The notes beneath the pieces were generated by a model. That model made no database searches, had not been told where the DNA came from, and saw nothing but the letters and a program-made list of their open reading frames with translations. From NCBI RefSeq assembly GCF_022230925.1, contig NZ_JAKKFH010000004.1, forward strand, positions 186,001 through 250,000: a stretch of 64,000 bases of DNA, written 5' to 3'. Position 1 is the stretch's first letter. Every line of letters begins with the position of its first letter. The translations under genes and the position numbers were made by a program. This DNA is from Micromonospora alfalfae. GTDB taxonomy: Bacteria > Actinomycetota > Actinomycetes > Mycobacteriales > Micromonosporaceae. Shown here one piece after another: positions 17,431 through 26,713 of the stretch.

Positions 17431-20294
17431 CACCGGTCACCGCTTCCCCGAGAGTTCTCGCCCACCAGGGCGAGGAACGCGTCCTCCAGGCGTCGCCGAG
17501 GCACCACCCGGTCCACTCCGATGCCGGCGCGCACCAGCTCCGCCACCACCTCGCTGCGGGCCGTGCCGTTAATGTCGACCACCAGTTGGCCGTCGCTCTC
17601 CGGCAACACACGGACCCCGTGCAGCCGGTCCAGCACCGCCCGCGCCGCCACCGGGTCGGTGACGTCGAAGAGCACGCTCGGCGACTCGCCCACGATCTCC
17701 TCCACCGGCCCGGACGCCACGATCCGGCCCTTGTTCACCACCACCGCGTGTGTGCACGTCTGCTCCACCTCGGCCAGCAGGTGGCTGGAGACCAGCACCG
17801 CCCGGCCGTCGGTGGCGTACCGCTGGAGCACCCGGCGCATCTCGGCGATCTGTGGCGGGTCGAGCCCGTCGGTCGGCTCGTCCAACACCAGCAGTTCGGG
17901 GAGACCGAGCATGGCCTGGGCGATGGCGAGCCGCTGGCGCATCCCGTGGCTGTAGTTCTTGATCCTCCGGTGCACCGAGTCGCCCAACCCGGCGATCTCC
18001 AGCGCCGCGTCGAACTGTGCGTCCTCCCACGGCCGCCCGGTGGCCCGCCAGTACGCCTTCAGGTTGTCGAGACCCGACAGGTGCGGCAGGAAGCCCGGCC
18101 CCTCCACCAGCGCCCCGATCCGGGACAGCACCGGTGAGCCGGGCACCAGCCGACGACCGAAGACGTAGATCTCCCCGGCGGTCGGCTGGGTCAGCCCCAT
18201 CAGCACCCGCAGGGTGGTGGTCTTGCCGGCGCCGTTCGGCCCGAGCAGACCCACTACCTGACCGGGGTGCACCTCGAAGTCCACGTTCGACACGGCGACG
18301 AAGCCGTCCGCGTACTCCTTGCGCAGAGCGCGCACGGCCAGCGGTGTGTCCGCGTACTCCGGATGCACCGACCGGTCCTGGCGGCGGTGCCGGCGGCGGA
18401 CCAGAGCGACGACCACGACGAGCCCGATCACGATGGCGGCGAGCAGGCCGGCGAGCACCCAGCGCCAGATCGTGGCCGCGGTGGGGATGGGCTCACCGCT
18501 GACGGTGGGCAGGCTGACCGCACCGTCCACGGCCACCGTGTAGACGGTCGGCGTGGCCGGCGTGGTGTACGCCTGGTCGGAGGTGGCCACCACCAGTCGC
18601 AGCCGGTGCCCGGCCTCCACCCGGCGGACGATCCCGGGCAGCGTCACGGTGACCGGGCGGGCGTCCTGCACCTGCTGCGGAAGGCCGGTGAGTCGGATCG
18701 GGGCGACCAGGCCGTTCGGCAGGGTGGCCGCCCCGTCCGGGTCGACGTCGTAGAGCTTGACGAAGAGCACCGCCTCGCCGGTCGGCGACGCTGCCCGCAC
18801 TGTGACGGTGGGCGAACCGGCCACGTCCACGGCCTCGGTCAGCGGGGTGGACTCGAACTGGGCGTGCTGGCCGGGTACGTCACCGGCCACGCCGTCCAGC
18901 AGCGAGGCGAGCCCGCCCGCGAACGGGATGGAGGAGATGGCCGCCGGGTTGCCGTTCGGCGGGTTCGCGATCGGCTGTGCCGGGCCGGCGACAGTCACCT
19001 CCCGGCGGGCGTTGCCGGCCAGGCCCGGGTAGTCGGCGCGGCGGAACCCGGTGGCGACGAGGCCCCGGTCGAGGGCGTCGAAGCCGGCGATCCGCGACCA
19101 GGTGAAGTCGTCTCCTGGGGCGTCGCCCTCGCCCTTCACGTAGTGGTCCAGCCACTGGACGGTCAGGAACTTCACCCGGTCGGAGTCCGACCGGGGTCCG
19201 CTGCCACCGTCGTGCCCGCCGGTGAACCAGGCGACCCGTACCGGGGTGCCGGTGGCGGCGATGCCCTTGGCGTTGGCGTCCGCCTCACCGAGCGGGAAGA
19301 GGGTGTCCGCCTCGCCCTGCACCAGCAGGGTGGGTGCCTTGATCCGGTCCAGCACGCCGGCCGGGCTGGAGCGGCGCAGCAGGTCCACGGCGGCCTGATC
19401 GGCCTGGCCGGTGGTGGCGATCCGGAGGTAGGCGGCGCACACGTCGGCGGCGAACCGACCGCAGGACGGGTCGGCGGCACCGGCCGGGGCGCCACCGGGA
19501 CCGGTGCCGGGGCCGGCGCCCGGCCCGGGGCTGGGCGGGCCGGCCGACGCCGGTGCGCCCTGTGGCTGGGCGGCGGTCGCGCCGGAGAGCCCAGCCGGGC
19601 CGGAGCCCACGTTTCCGCCGCCGCCGAAGAAGAGGCCGGCCCAGCCCTTCTTGAACACGCCCTCGGTCGGCGCTCCGCCGGTGCTCTCCGGCAGGAACGC
19701 GCGGGACAGGTCGTTCCAAGTGATCATGGGTACGATCGCGTCGACCCGACGGTCCTGGGCGGCCAACAGCAGGGCCAACCCACCGCCGTACGAGCCGCCG
19801 ACCACACCGACCTTCGGGTCGCCGGCCGCGTCGGTGCGTACCTCCGGCCGCGTGGCCAGCCAGTCCAGCAGGCGCTCAGCGTCGCGTACCTCGTAGTCCG
19901 GGTTGTCCAGGTGGATCTCACCGCCGCTGCGACCGAAACCCCGCGCCGTCCAGGTGAGCACCGCGTAGCCACGCCCGGCGAACTCCTCCGCGTCGGAGCG
20001 CACCGATTCCTTCGTGCCGCCGAAACCGTGCGCCAGCAGCACCGCCGGCACCTTCCGATCGGACGAGGCGTCATCCGGCAGGTAAAGGGTGGTGTCCAGG
20101 TCCACCGGTTGGTCGCCGGACGGTCCGGAGCGGACGGTGAGCATCGCGCTCTCGGTGCGTACGCCCGGTCCCTGTGGCCACACCGCCCAGGTCACGGCGG
20201 CGGCCAGCAGCACGACGACCACCGCGGTGGTGATCGCCCGGCGGCGGGTGGGCAGGGCACGCCGGAACCACGCGGCCGGCGACGGCGATGTCAT
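17430..20294 (-). CDS. Membrane-anchored alpha/beta hydrolase fused to an ABC transporter ATPase
   Basis: A fusion of 954 residues. An N-terminal helix (about 20-40) leads to an S15/CocE-like peptidase domain with nucleophile Ser168 in GGSYGGG, the acid in VQGEADTLFP and the His in TGGHDGGS, then a jelly-roll domain (about 410-600). A second helix (about 617-640) is followed by a complete ABC ATPase: Walker A GPNGAGKTTT with Lys691, signature YSHGMRQRLAIAQA and Walker B LLVLDEPTDGLDP. Topology puts the hydrolase outside and the ATPase inside. The open frame extends to 21962, but that stretch is antisense to other genes. The downstream permease overlaps. The substrate is unknown, perhaps a peptide cleaved on export. 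Confidence 0.88.
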   Translation of the reverse strand: MTSPSPAAWFRRALPTRRRAITTAVVVVLLAAAVTWAVWPQGPGVRTESAMLTVRSGPSGDQPVDLDTTLYLPDDASSDRKVPAVLLAHGFGGTKESVRSDAEEFAGRGYAVLTWTARGFGRSGGEIHLDNPDYEVRDAERLLDWLATRPEVRTDAAGDPKVGVVGGSYGGGLALLLAAQDRRVDAIVPMITWNDLSRAFLPESTGGAPTEGVFKKGWAGLFFGGGGNVGSGPAGLSGATAAQPQGAPASAGPPSPGPGAGPGTGPGGAPAGAADPSCGRFAADVCAAYLRIATTGQADQAAVDLLRRSSPAGVLDRIKAPTLLVQGEADTLFPLGEADANAKGIAATGTPVRVAWFTGGHDGGSGPRSDSDRVKFLTVQWLDHYVKGEGDAPGDDFTWSRIAGFDALDRGLVATGFRRADYPGLAGNARREVTVAGPAQPIANPPNGNPAAISSIPFAGGLASLLDGVAGDVPGQHAQFESTPLTEAVDVAGSPTVTVRAASPTGEAVLFVKLYDVDPDGAATLPNGLVAPIRLTGLPQQVQDARPVTVTLPGIVRRVEAGHRLRLVVATSDQAYTTPATPTVYTVAVDGAVSLPTVSGEPIPTAATIWRWVLAGLLAAIVIGLVVVVALVRRRHRRQDRSVHPEYADTPLAVRALRKEYADGFVAVSNVDFEVHPGQVVGLLGPNGAGKTTTLRVLMGLTQPTAGEIYVFGRRLVPGSPVLSRIGALVEGPGFLPHLSGLDNLKAYWRATGRPWEDAQFDAALEIAGLGDSVHRRIKNYSHGMRQRLAIAQAMLGLPELLVLDEPTDGLDPPQIAEMRRVLQRYATDGRAVLVSSHLLAEVEQTCTHAVVVNKGRIVASGPVEEIVGESPSVLFDVTDPVAARAVLDRLHGVRVLPESDGQLVVDINGTARSEVVAELVRAGIGVDRVVPRRRLEDAFLALVGENSRGSGDR

Positions 20295-20666
20295 GCGGCA
20301 CACGGTACGGCCCGCAGCCTGAGCGTTGGCTGAGATCCGCCGTACGTCCGTCCGGTTGCTCCGATCGGTGCGCGGTGGGGTGCGAGCGCGCACCGTCCGA
20401 CGCGGCACAGCGAGTTGAGTTCGGATCCCGTGAATTCCGATCTTCCGCAGATATCCACATCGATCCCTCCATGTCACACCCACAGCGGACGCAGAGCGTG
20501 GCGGTAACGCGGACAAATGGTGACATGGCTCGAAGTGACGCGAACCTGACTCGCCGAGTGAGGTCTGACCAGGCGGGGGTTCGATTAGTTTTCCGGTCCG
20601 GTGCACGGGACTTGTCGGCCAGCCCGACGCCGCGCCGATCAGCGCCCCACGCCGGAGGAGACACAC
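20295..20666. other. Intergenic promoter region between the fusion gene and the conservon
   Basis: These 372 bases lie between divergent starts. Composition drops slightly toward AT near 20440-20470 and 20580-20600, where promoters are likely. I see no repeats, RNA motif or protein-like open frame. Confidence 0.45.
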
Positions 20667-21845
20667 ATGACAACCCCCGCGCCGCGGGCCCGTCGACGGC
20701 CGTCCACGCTGGGCCGGCTGCTGCCCCTGCTGCTCATCGGAGCACTGCTGGCACCCTTGGGCCTGCTCGTCACGTCGAACTGGCGGCAGGTCACCGACGA
20801 CCGGGACCTCGCCGCCCGGGAACGGCTCGGCGTGCAGTACCTCACCGCGCTGGCGGCGGTCACCGACGCCCTCGTGGAGGCCCAGTCCAACGCGGTCAAC
20901 GGTCGCCCTGTCGCCCGGGACGCGTTGAACGGGGCGGTCGAGAAGGTCGCCGCTGTGGACGCCCGCATCGGCGGGGAGCTGCTCAGCCAGGAACGTTGGG
21001 CCGGCGTACGCGCCAAGCTGGAGGCGCTGCGCGGCCGCAGCGCCACCGACCCCGAGGCCGCCTACACCGCATACGGCGAGGTCTCCGACCTGCTGCTGGC
21101 CCTGCACCGGAAGGTCCGGGAGAGTTCCGGGCTGGTCCGTGACCCCGAGGCCGACTCGTTCTTCCTCCAGGACAGCGCCGGCCAGGAACTGCCCGAGGCC
21201 GTGGTTGGCGCCGGTCGGCTGGCCGACCTGGCCACGCTCGTCTCCCGCCGCCCGGCCGCCGAGCAGCCGCGCGGCCTGCTGGAGCTGACCGGTCTGCGGG
21301 TTTCCGCCCTGGCCCCCGCCGCGGACCTCGTCGACAACCTGCGCTCGGCCGTGGACGGCTCGGAGAGCACCGACCTCGGCGCCAACGTGCTGACCCCGCT
21401 GGACACCTACCAGCGTTCGGTGGAGGCGCTCGCCGGGTACTCCCTGCCGGACAAGGAGACCGGCGTGGTCGACCCGGGCCAGTTGAGTGCCGCCGCGGTC
21501 AGCTCGCAGCGCTCCGCCCGCCAACTTCAGCCGGTCATCCTCACCGAACTGGACTCCCTGCTCGCCGAGCGCATCGATCGGCTCGACGGGGACCGCTGGC
21601 TGACCGCCGGGGCGGGTGTCATCGCCGTCCTGCTGCTGAGCTGGCTCGCCGCGCTGCTGGTCGCCGCTGGTCGCCGGGCACAACGGCGGGCCGCCCTGGC
21701 CGCGACCCACGCGGAGAGTCCCGACACCCCGCCGCTGCGCGACCCGTGGCAACCGCCGGCCGACGAGCCGCGTGCGCTGCAACCGGTCGGCGCGGCCCAG
21801 GACCCGGAGATCGCACAGTGGGGGGCATTCGATGCTGCTCGGTAG
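20667..21845 (+). CDS. Two-helix extracellular sensor-like protein preceding cvnA
   Basis: A 392-residue protein: an N-terminal basic stretch and helix (about 17-37), an extracytoplasmic all-alpha region of about 290 residues, a second helix (about 313-337) and a Pro-rich cytoplasmic tail. The helical region (VTDALVEAQSNAVNG, LRGRSATDPEAAYTAYGEVS) resembles four-helix or nitrate-sensing-type ligand domains of chemoreceptors and histidine kinases, but there is no HAMP or kinase part. It overlaps the start of cvnA by 14 bases, so it is co-translated and may be an accessory sensor. GGAGGAG precedes the ATG at 20667. Confidence 0.75.
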   Translation: MTTPAPRARRRPSTLGRLLPLLLIGALLAPLGLLVTSNWRQVTDDRDLAARERLGVQYLTALAAVTDALVEAQSNAVNGRPVARDALNGAVEKVAAVDARIGGELLSQERWAGVRAKLEALRGRSATDPEAAYTAYGEVSDLLLALHRKVRESSGLVRDPEADSFFLQDSAGQELPEAVVGAGRLADLATLVSRRPAAEQPRGLLELTGLRVSALAPAADLVDNLRSAVDGSESTDLGANVLTPLDTYQRSVEALAGYSLPDKETGVVDPGQLSAAAVSSQRSARQLQPVILTELDSLLAERIDRLDGDRWLTAGAGVIAVLLLSWLAALLVAAGRRAQRRAALAATHAESPDTPPLRDPWQPPADEPRALQPVGAAQDPEIAQWGAFDAAR

Positions 21846-24450
21846 GCTCCGGATCCGCGGCAAGCTCGCGCTGCTCGTGGTGATTCCGCTGCTCAGCATG
21901 GTCGGCCTGGCCGTGCCGGTGATGCTCGACCGGGTCGCCGCGGCACAGCGGGCCGGCGACACCGCCGAACGGGTCCGGCTCGCCAGCCGGGTCGGCAGCC
22001 TCGTTCAGGACCTCCAGCAGGAACGCATCCTCTCCGTCGGTTTCCTGCTCGGCCGGGTCGAACGCAGTGAGCTGGTCCGTAAGTCCGCGGACGTGGACGA
22101 TCGGGTGGCCGACCTGCGGGCGGCGCGGAGTGACGCGCTGACCGAGCAGGTCGACGACGCCCTCGACGGCGTGTCCAGCCTCGTCGAGCTGCGCACGGCC
22201 GTCCTGGCCCGGGCCGCCAACCCGGGTCAGGTCATGGACGCGTTCGGCCCGGTCAACAAGGGGATCATCGAGTCGCTGCGGCTGGTGGTCGGGGTGGACA
22301 CCGACACGTTGCCGGGCCGTCAGGTGCTCGCCCTCGACGGGCTGCTCCGCTCCGACGAGGGCCTGGGCACCTGCGCCACCCTGAGCCTGCTGGTAAAGGC
22401 GATCGGCACCCCGGACACCACCGCCGGGTACGTGGCGTGCATCGCCGCGCTCATGGTCGACAACTCGCGCTTCCGTAGCCTGATCACGCCCGAGCAGCTC
22501 AAGGTGGCCCAGCTCAACGACGCCGCCGTGGCCGCGCGTACCAGCCCCGACTTCCTGGTCAGGAGCGCCCGGGATCCGGCCGCCGCGGTCCGCAACGTGC
22601 CGATGGAGGCGCTCTTCCCAGCCGTCCGCACGATGATCCGGCTCGGTCAGTTCGTCGAGAAGAAGCTTGTCGCCGACGTGCTCGCCGAGGTGACCGCCGA
22701 GCAGCGGCGCGCGCTGACCGCCGCGTACCTGGTCGGTGCCGCTGCGGCGTTGATCCTGACGCTGGTGGTGCTGCTCAGCGTGGCGGTGGCACGGACGGTG
22801 GCCCGACCGCTGACCCGACTCACCCGCTCGGCCGACCGGGTCGCCCGGGTCGCCGAGGCGGAGCTGGTCCGGGTCACCGACGACGAGGCGGAGAGACCTC
22901 AAGCGGTCCGGTTGGAGCCGGTGGACATCCGCGCCAACGACGAGATCGGCGACCTGGCGCGGGCCTTCGACCGGGTGCAGAACACCGCTGCGCAACTGGT
23001 CGAGCGGCAGGTCGCCGGCCGACGCAACGTGGCGCAGATGTTCGGCCACGTCGGACGGCGTACGCAGAACCTGGTGGGTCGGCAGATCGCGCTCATCGAC
23101 CGGCTGGAGCAGCAGGAGGCCGACCCGGGCCGCCTGGAGCACCTGTACCGGCTCGACCACATCTCCAGCCGGTTGCGGCGCAACGCCGGCAGCCTCGTGG
23201 TGCTCTCCGGCTCGGCCGGCGCGGACGCGCACACGGCGCCGGTGCCGCTGGCCGACGTGGTCCGGTTGGCGCTCGGCGAGATCGAGGACTACACCCGGGT
23301 GGAGGTGCAGGTTCCGGTCGGCGTCTCGGCCGCCCCGGCGGTGGTCGGTGACCTCGTCCTGGCGCTGGCCGAGCTGATGGAGAACGCCACAGTCTTCTCC
23401 CCGCCGCACACCCGGGTGCTGGTGGCCGCCGAGACGTCCGGCCTCGGGGCACGTCTCACAGTGGTGGACCACGGCATCGGCATGAGCGAGCAACGCCTGG
23501 CTGCGGAGAACGCCCGGCTCACCCGCCGGGAACGGCTCGACCTGGCCCCGACCGAGGTGCTCGGTCTCTTCGTGGTGGGCCGGTTGGCCCGTCGACACGG
23601 CTGGCAGGTCGCCCTGGCCGCCACCGGCGGCGGAGGGGTCACCGCGCAGCTGGAGATCCCGTCGACGTCGCTGGTGCTGCGCCGCGCCGACCGCGCCGGG
23701 GCCACGGTGGCCCGCGCCGCGGTGCCGGATCGGGACCGGCGTACGACGGCGACGCCCAGCCCCGAGCTCGAAGCGCGGCCCAGCGCGGTGGCCGTCGCCG
23801 CGCCGGCCCGCTTCGACTCGGACCTGCTGAGCCGGGCCACCCTCAGCCTGGACGCCGGCCCGTCCTGGAACGCGTTCGGTCGGGGCCAGCCGGAGCAGGC
23901 CGCTCCCGAACCCCAGAGCCCGGATCCGGTGGGCAAGCCGGGCGGGCCACGGGTGCGGCAGCGGGTGCCCGGGGCGACGCTGCACGCCGCCGCCCCGACA
24001 ACCCGGCCGGTGGACGCCACCGGCGCGGACCCCGCTGCCGCCCGCGCGCTGGTCGAGGCCTTCCAAGCCGGTGTACGCCGCGCCGAGCTGCACGTGGCAC
24101 CGGGCCTCGACGGCGCGTCGACACGGACGGCCAGCGACCCGTCGGCCGGCGCCGGGGCGGCCGTGGTGGACTTGGGCACGACCGTCGACCTGCCCAGCAC
24201 CCCGGGAGGCGCCGGCCCCACGGTGCCGCGTGGTGGTGGCTCGACCGATGCCGCACCGGAGCGGCCCACGTTGAGCCGACGGGTGCCGGGAGCGAACCTC
24301 ACCGCCATCCCGGCCTGCCAACCGCCCAGCACCGACCTCGGTGACCCGGCCGAGGTACGCGACCTCATCAGCGAGTTCGAGGCGGGCGTCGCCCGCGCTC
24401 TCCGCGAAGTCAGCCCCGACCACCGGAACGAAGAAGGATCATCACGGTGA
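21832..24450 (+). CDS. cvnA: Conservon sensor histidine kinase-like protein CvnA
   Basis: The 872-residue protein has helix 1 (about 10-32), an extracellular nitrate/nitrite-sensing-type helical domain (about 45-300), helix 2 (about 301-325) and a HAMP-like linker. The phosphoacceptor-like His443 lies in LDHISSRLRRN, followed by a HATPase domain with N-box ELMENATVFSPP (Asn518) and G1 box VVDHGIGMSE. The last 230 residues are disordered and hold two copies of an RVPGA(T/N)L motif, each followed by a (V/I)xxFxAGVxRA motif. No response regulator is adjacent; in conservons the signal goes to the CvnB-C-D set encoded next. The start at 21832 has GGGG upstream and lies in the preceding gene. Confidence 0.92.
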   Translation: MLLGRLRIRGKLALLVVIPLLSMVGLAVPVMLDRVAAAQRAGDTAERVRLASRVGSLVQDLQQERILSVGFLLGRVERSELVRKSADVDDRVADLRAARSDALTEQVDDALDGVSSLVELRTAVLARAANPGQVMDAFGPVNKGIIESLRLVVGVDTDTLPGRQVLALDGLLRSDEGLGTCATLSLLVKAIGTPDTTAGYVACIAALMVDNSRFRSLITPEQLKVAQLNDAAVAARTSPDFLVRSARDPAAAVRNVPMEALFPAVRTMIRLGQFVEKKLVADVLAEVTAEQRRALTAAYLVGAAAALILTLVVLLSVAVARTVARPLTRLTRSADRVARVAEAELVRVTDDEAERPQAVRLEPVDIRANDEIGDLARAFDRVQNTAAQLVERQVAGRRNVAQMFGHVGRRTQNLVGRQIALIDRLEQQEADPGRLEHLYRLDHISSRLRRNAGSLVVLSGSAGADAHTAPVPLADVVRLALGEIEDYTRVEVQVPVGVSAAPAVVGDLVLALAELMENATVFSPPHTRVLVAAETSGLGARLTVVDHGIGMSEQRLAAENARLTRRERLDLAPTEVLGLFVVGRLARRHGWQVALAATGGGGVTAQLEIPSTSLVLRRADRAGATVARAAVPDRDRRTTATPSPELEARPSAVAVAAPARFDSDLLSRATLSLDAGPSWNAFGRGQPEQAAPEPQSPDPVGKPGGPRVRQRVPGATLHAAAPTTRPVDATGADPAAARALVEAFQAGVRRAELHVAPGLDGASTRTASDPSAGAGAAVVDLGTTVDLPSTPGGAGPTVPRGGGSTDAAPERPTLSRRVPGANLTAIPACQPPSTDLGDPAEVRDLISEFEAGVARALREVSPDHRNEEGSSR

Positions 24451-24920
24451 CCAGCCCCTTCCTGCACGACAATGTCGACCAGAGTCAGCCCGGCGCCAAT
24501 GGGGACCTCAGCCCGGAGGCCCGTACGTTCAACTGGCTGCTGGACTCCTTCACGTCCAGCACCGCCGGGGTCCTGGAGGCGATCGCGGTCTCCTCGGACG
24601 GTCTGCTGATGGCCATGTCGGCGATCAAGGACCGATCCAACGCGGAGCGGTTGGCCGCCGTCGTGTCCGGGATGACCAGCCTCGCCGGTGGGGCCGCCAG
24701 TTGGTACGCCCTCGGCGGCCTGAACCGGGTGATCGTCGACATGGCCGACGGTTACCTGCTGATCAGCGCGATCAGCAGCGGTTCCGTGCTCGGGGTGGTC
24801 GCCGACCGTTCGGCGAACCTGGGCACCGTCGCGTACGAGATGACGCTCTTCGCCGGGCGGGCCGGTGGCGCCCTGACCCCGCGACTGATCGTCGAGTTGA
24901 AGAACGCCGTTCAGCAGTGA
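24447..24920 (+). CDS. cvnB: Roadblock/LC7 protein CvnB
   Basis: A roadblock/LC7 domain protein of 157 residues. The core FNWLLDSFTSSTAGVLEAIAVSSDGLLMAMS and the closing YLLISAISSGSVLGVVADRSANLG match the MglB-like regulators of small GTPases. It is probably a dimer that controls or scaffolds CvnD. The GTG start overlaps the cvnA stop by four bases (GTGA), and its own TGA overlaps the next start the same way, so the set is tightly coupled. Confidence 0.95.
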   Translation: MTSPFLHDNVDQSQPGANGDLSPEARTFNWLLDSFTSSTAGVLEAIAVSSDGLLMAMSAIKDRSNAERLAAVVSGMTSLAGGAASWYALGGLNRVIVDMADGYLLISAISSGSVLGVVADRSANLGTVAYEMTLFAGRAGGALTPRLIVELKNAVQQ

Positions 24921-25405
24921 CCCCCGACGTCGCCGGCGAGGATCCGGACCCGGATCCGAGGGTTCGGATCCGGCCGTACCTGCGCACGTCACCCCCGTCC
25001 GGGGTGGGCCCGGCGGCGACACCGGCGCTGCCCGATCCGGAGCCGGACGGGGACCAGCCGGCCGGTCCCCGTCCGTTCGTGCTCACCTCCGGGCGGGTTG
25101 CGGGTGCCGACCCGGCGATCGGGCTGGAGACCCAGGTGACAGCCCGCATGGACAGCGGCTGGTGGGCCGGCCCACCCGGCGCCCTGCTGGCACCGGAACT
25201 TCAGACGATCATCGCGCTCTGCGTCGAGCCGATCTCGGTGGCCGAGATCTCGGCTCGCGCCCGACTGCACTTCGGCGTGACGCGGGTCCTGGTCGGCGAT
25301 CTACGCGCCGCCGGGCACCTGGACGTGCACGTGACCGACACCGACGACGCTGTCGACCCCGATCTCATCCTGCGAGTGATTGATGGACTCCGTGCGATCT
25401 CCTGA
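24917..25405 (+). CDS. cvnC: DUF742 protein CvnC
   Basis: A 162-residue DUF742 protein. A disordered N-terminus (about 1-50) precedes VRIRPYLRTS and the winged-helix-like C-terminal core TIIALCVEPISVAEISARARLHFGVTRVLVGDLRAAGHL. This fold is the third member of all conservons, always between roadblock and GTPase. It starts with GTG at 24917, overlapping cvnB by four bases. Confidence 0.93.
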   Translation: MTPDVAGEDPDPDPRVRIRPYLRTSPPSGVGPAATPALPDPEPDGDQPAGPRPFVLTSGRVAGADPAIGLETQVTARMDSGWWAGPPGALLAPELQTIIALCVEPISVAEISARARLHFGVTRVLVGDLRAAGHLDVHVTDTDDAVDPDLILRVIDGLRAIS

Positions 25406-26138
25406 ATGGCCGGTCGCCCCGCTCGGCGGGGTCGCCGCGAACAGCGCCGCCGCCCGTTACGGCATGTCCCCGGGCACCGGGCCGATAGTCGGGCGGGCCG
25501 GCCCACCGCCGACCGCGCCGCCTCCGTACCGGCCCTCGTCCGGTGCCGGCTCGATGCCTTCGTCAGGGAAGCCGACCGCACCGCCGATCCCGGTCAAGAT
25601 TCTGGTGGCGGGTGGGTTCGGGGTGGGCAAGACGACCACCGTTGGTGCGATCTCCGAGATCGCGCCGCTGACCACCGAGGCCGAGATGACCACCGCCGGG
25701 ATCGGCGTGGACGACCCGGGTGCCCGGTCCACCAAGACCACCACCACGGTGGCGATGGATTTCGGCTGCGTGACGATCGACCGCAGCCTGAAGCTGTACC
25801 TGTTCGGCACGCCGGGGCAGACCCGGTTCGGCTTCATGTGGGACGACCTGGCCCGGGGAGCGCTCGGTGCGCTGGTGGTGGTGGACAGCGCCCGGCTGGA
25901 CGACTGCTTCCCGGCCATCGACTTCTTCGAGCGGGCCGGGCTGCCGTTCGTCGTCGGAGTCAACGCGTTCGACGGGCGACTGGCCCTGGAGCTCGGCGAG
26001 ATCCGTTGGGCGCTGGCGATCGGTGATCATGTACCTCTGGTGCAGTTCGATGCCCGCGACCGGCTCTCGGTGCGGGACGCACTACTTGTCGTCCTGGACC
26101 GCGCGCTGGACCGCGCTACCCGGGACAGGAGGGCCTGA
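25383..26138 (+). CDS. cvnD: Conservon GTP-binding protein CvnD
   Basis: A 251-residue Ras/MglA-like GTPase. A Pro-rich N-terminal extension of about 70 residues is followed by the P-loop GGFGVGKTTT (Lys83), the switch I region with conserved Thr residues (STKTTTTVAMDFG), the switch II motif FGTPGQTRFGFMW and VGVNAFDG in place of NKxD. The NAFDG variant is normal in this family. The start overlaps cvnC by 23 bases; a GTG at 25392 is an alternative. CvnD is membrane-associated in other systems, where conservons act as eukaryote-like G-protein modules in development. Confidence 0.94.
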   Translation: MDSVRSPEWPVAPLGGVAANSAAARYGMSPGTGPIVGRAGPPPTAPPPYRPSSGAGSMPSSGKPTAPPIPVKILVAGGFGVGKTTTVGAISEIAPLTTEAEMTTAGIGVDDPGARSTKTTTTVAMDFGCVTIDRSLKLYLFGTPGQTRFGFMWDDLARGALGALVVVDSARLDDCFPAIDFFERAGLPFVVGVNAFDGRLALELGEIRWALAIGDHVPLVQFDARDRLSVRDALLVVLDRALDRATRDRRA

Positions 26139-26176
26139 GCCGACCAGCTCCGGCCGTGGCGGGAAGAGGTGATCTG

Positions 26177-26677
26177 GTGAGGGGCGACCTGGACGAGACG
26201 CTGGCCCGGCTGGCCCGACGTGAGGAGGCGTCGCGCCGTCGGGCCGCCGACCGTGACGACACCACCGCACCGTCGAGCCCGCCCGGCCTCGGCGGCGACA
26301 CCCGCAACGCCCGGTCGGGCCGGCACGCGGGGGTGGAGACGCCGAGCGAGGTGGCCGGATGGGGCCCGGTCGAGGAGGTGGCCGAGGTGGTCCGCCAGGT
26401 CGTCGGGGCCTACCCCGGGCTGGCGGTGACCGTGCAGGTGGAGCACGCCGGGCGGACGTACCCGATGCGGGTCTCCTGGGACGGGCCTGCCGTCACGGTC
26501 GGGCCGGTTCCCCCGCCGACGCCTGTGGAACCCCCGCCGGCCTGGCCGCTCTCCGGTCGGACGGTGCCCGCCTGGGCACCCGGTCCGGACGGGTTGACGC
26601 CGGACCCGGCGGCCCGGTTGGCCGAGCTGATCCGAAGCGACCCGACGCTGTTGGACGAGCTCGATCCGCGGCGCTGA
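26177..26677 (+). CDS. Uncharacterised protein between conservon and AAA ATPase
   Basis: The 166-residue protein starts with a charged helix (GDLDETLARLARREEASRRR), then a disordered Pro/Gly section and a central block EVAEVVRQVVGAYPGLAVTVQVEHAGRTYPMRVSW that looks like a small alpha/beta domain. It ends PTLLDELDPRR. I recognise no family. It is 38 bases after cvnD, 36 bases before the AAA gene and on the same strand, so it probably belongs to the same transcript. GTG 26177 has GAGGTG upstream; GTG 26156 is possible. Confidence 0.6.
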   Translation: MRGDLDETLARLARREEASRRRAADRDDTTAPSSPPGLGGDTRNARSGRHAGVETPSEVAGWGPVEEVAEVVRQVVGAYPGLAVTVQVEHAGRTYPMRVSWDGPAVTVGPVPPPTPVEPPPAWPLSGRTVPAWAPGPDGLTPDPAARLAELIRSDPTLLDELDPRR

Positions 26678-26713
26678 CCGGCAGGGCTGGCTGCCGGCGG
26701 CTACGGTCGGGCA

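Noticed and set aside
20295-21962. N-terminal extension of the hydrolase-ABC fusion to a 1510-residue protein
   Set aside because: The added part is antisense to the sensor gene and has no domain; the natural start is the ATG at 20294 before a signal-anchor helix.
21619-24423. A 934-residue - strand frame opposite cvnA
   Set aside because: It is a composition shadow; cvnA has all kinase landmarks and overlaps its neighbours as expected.
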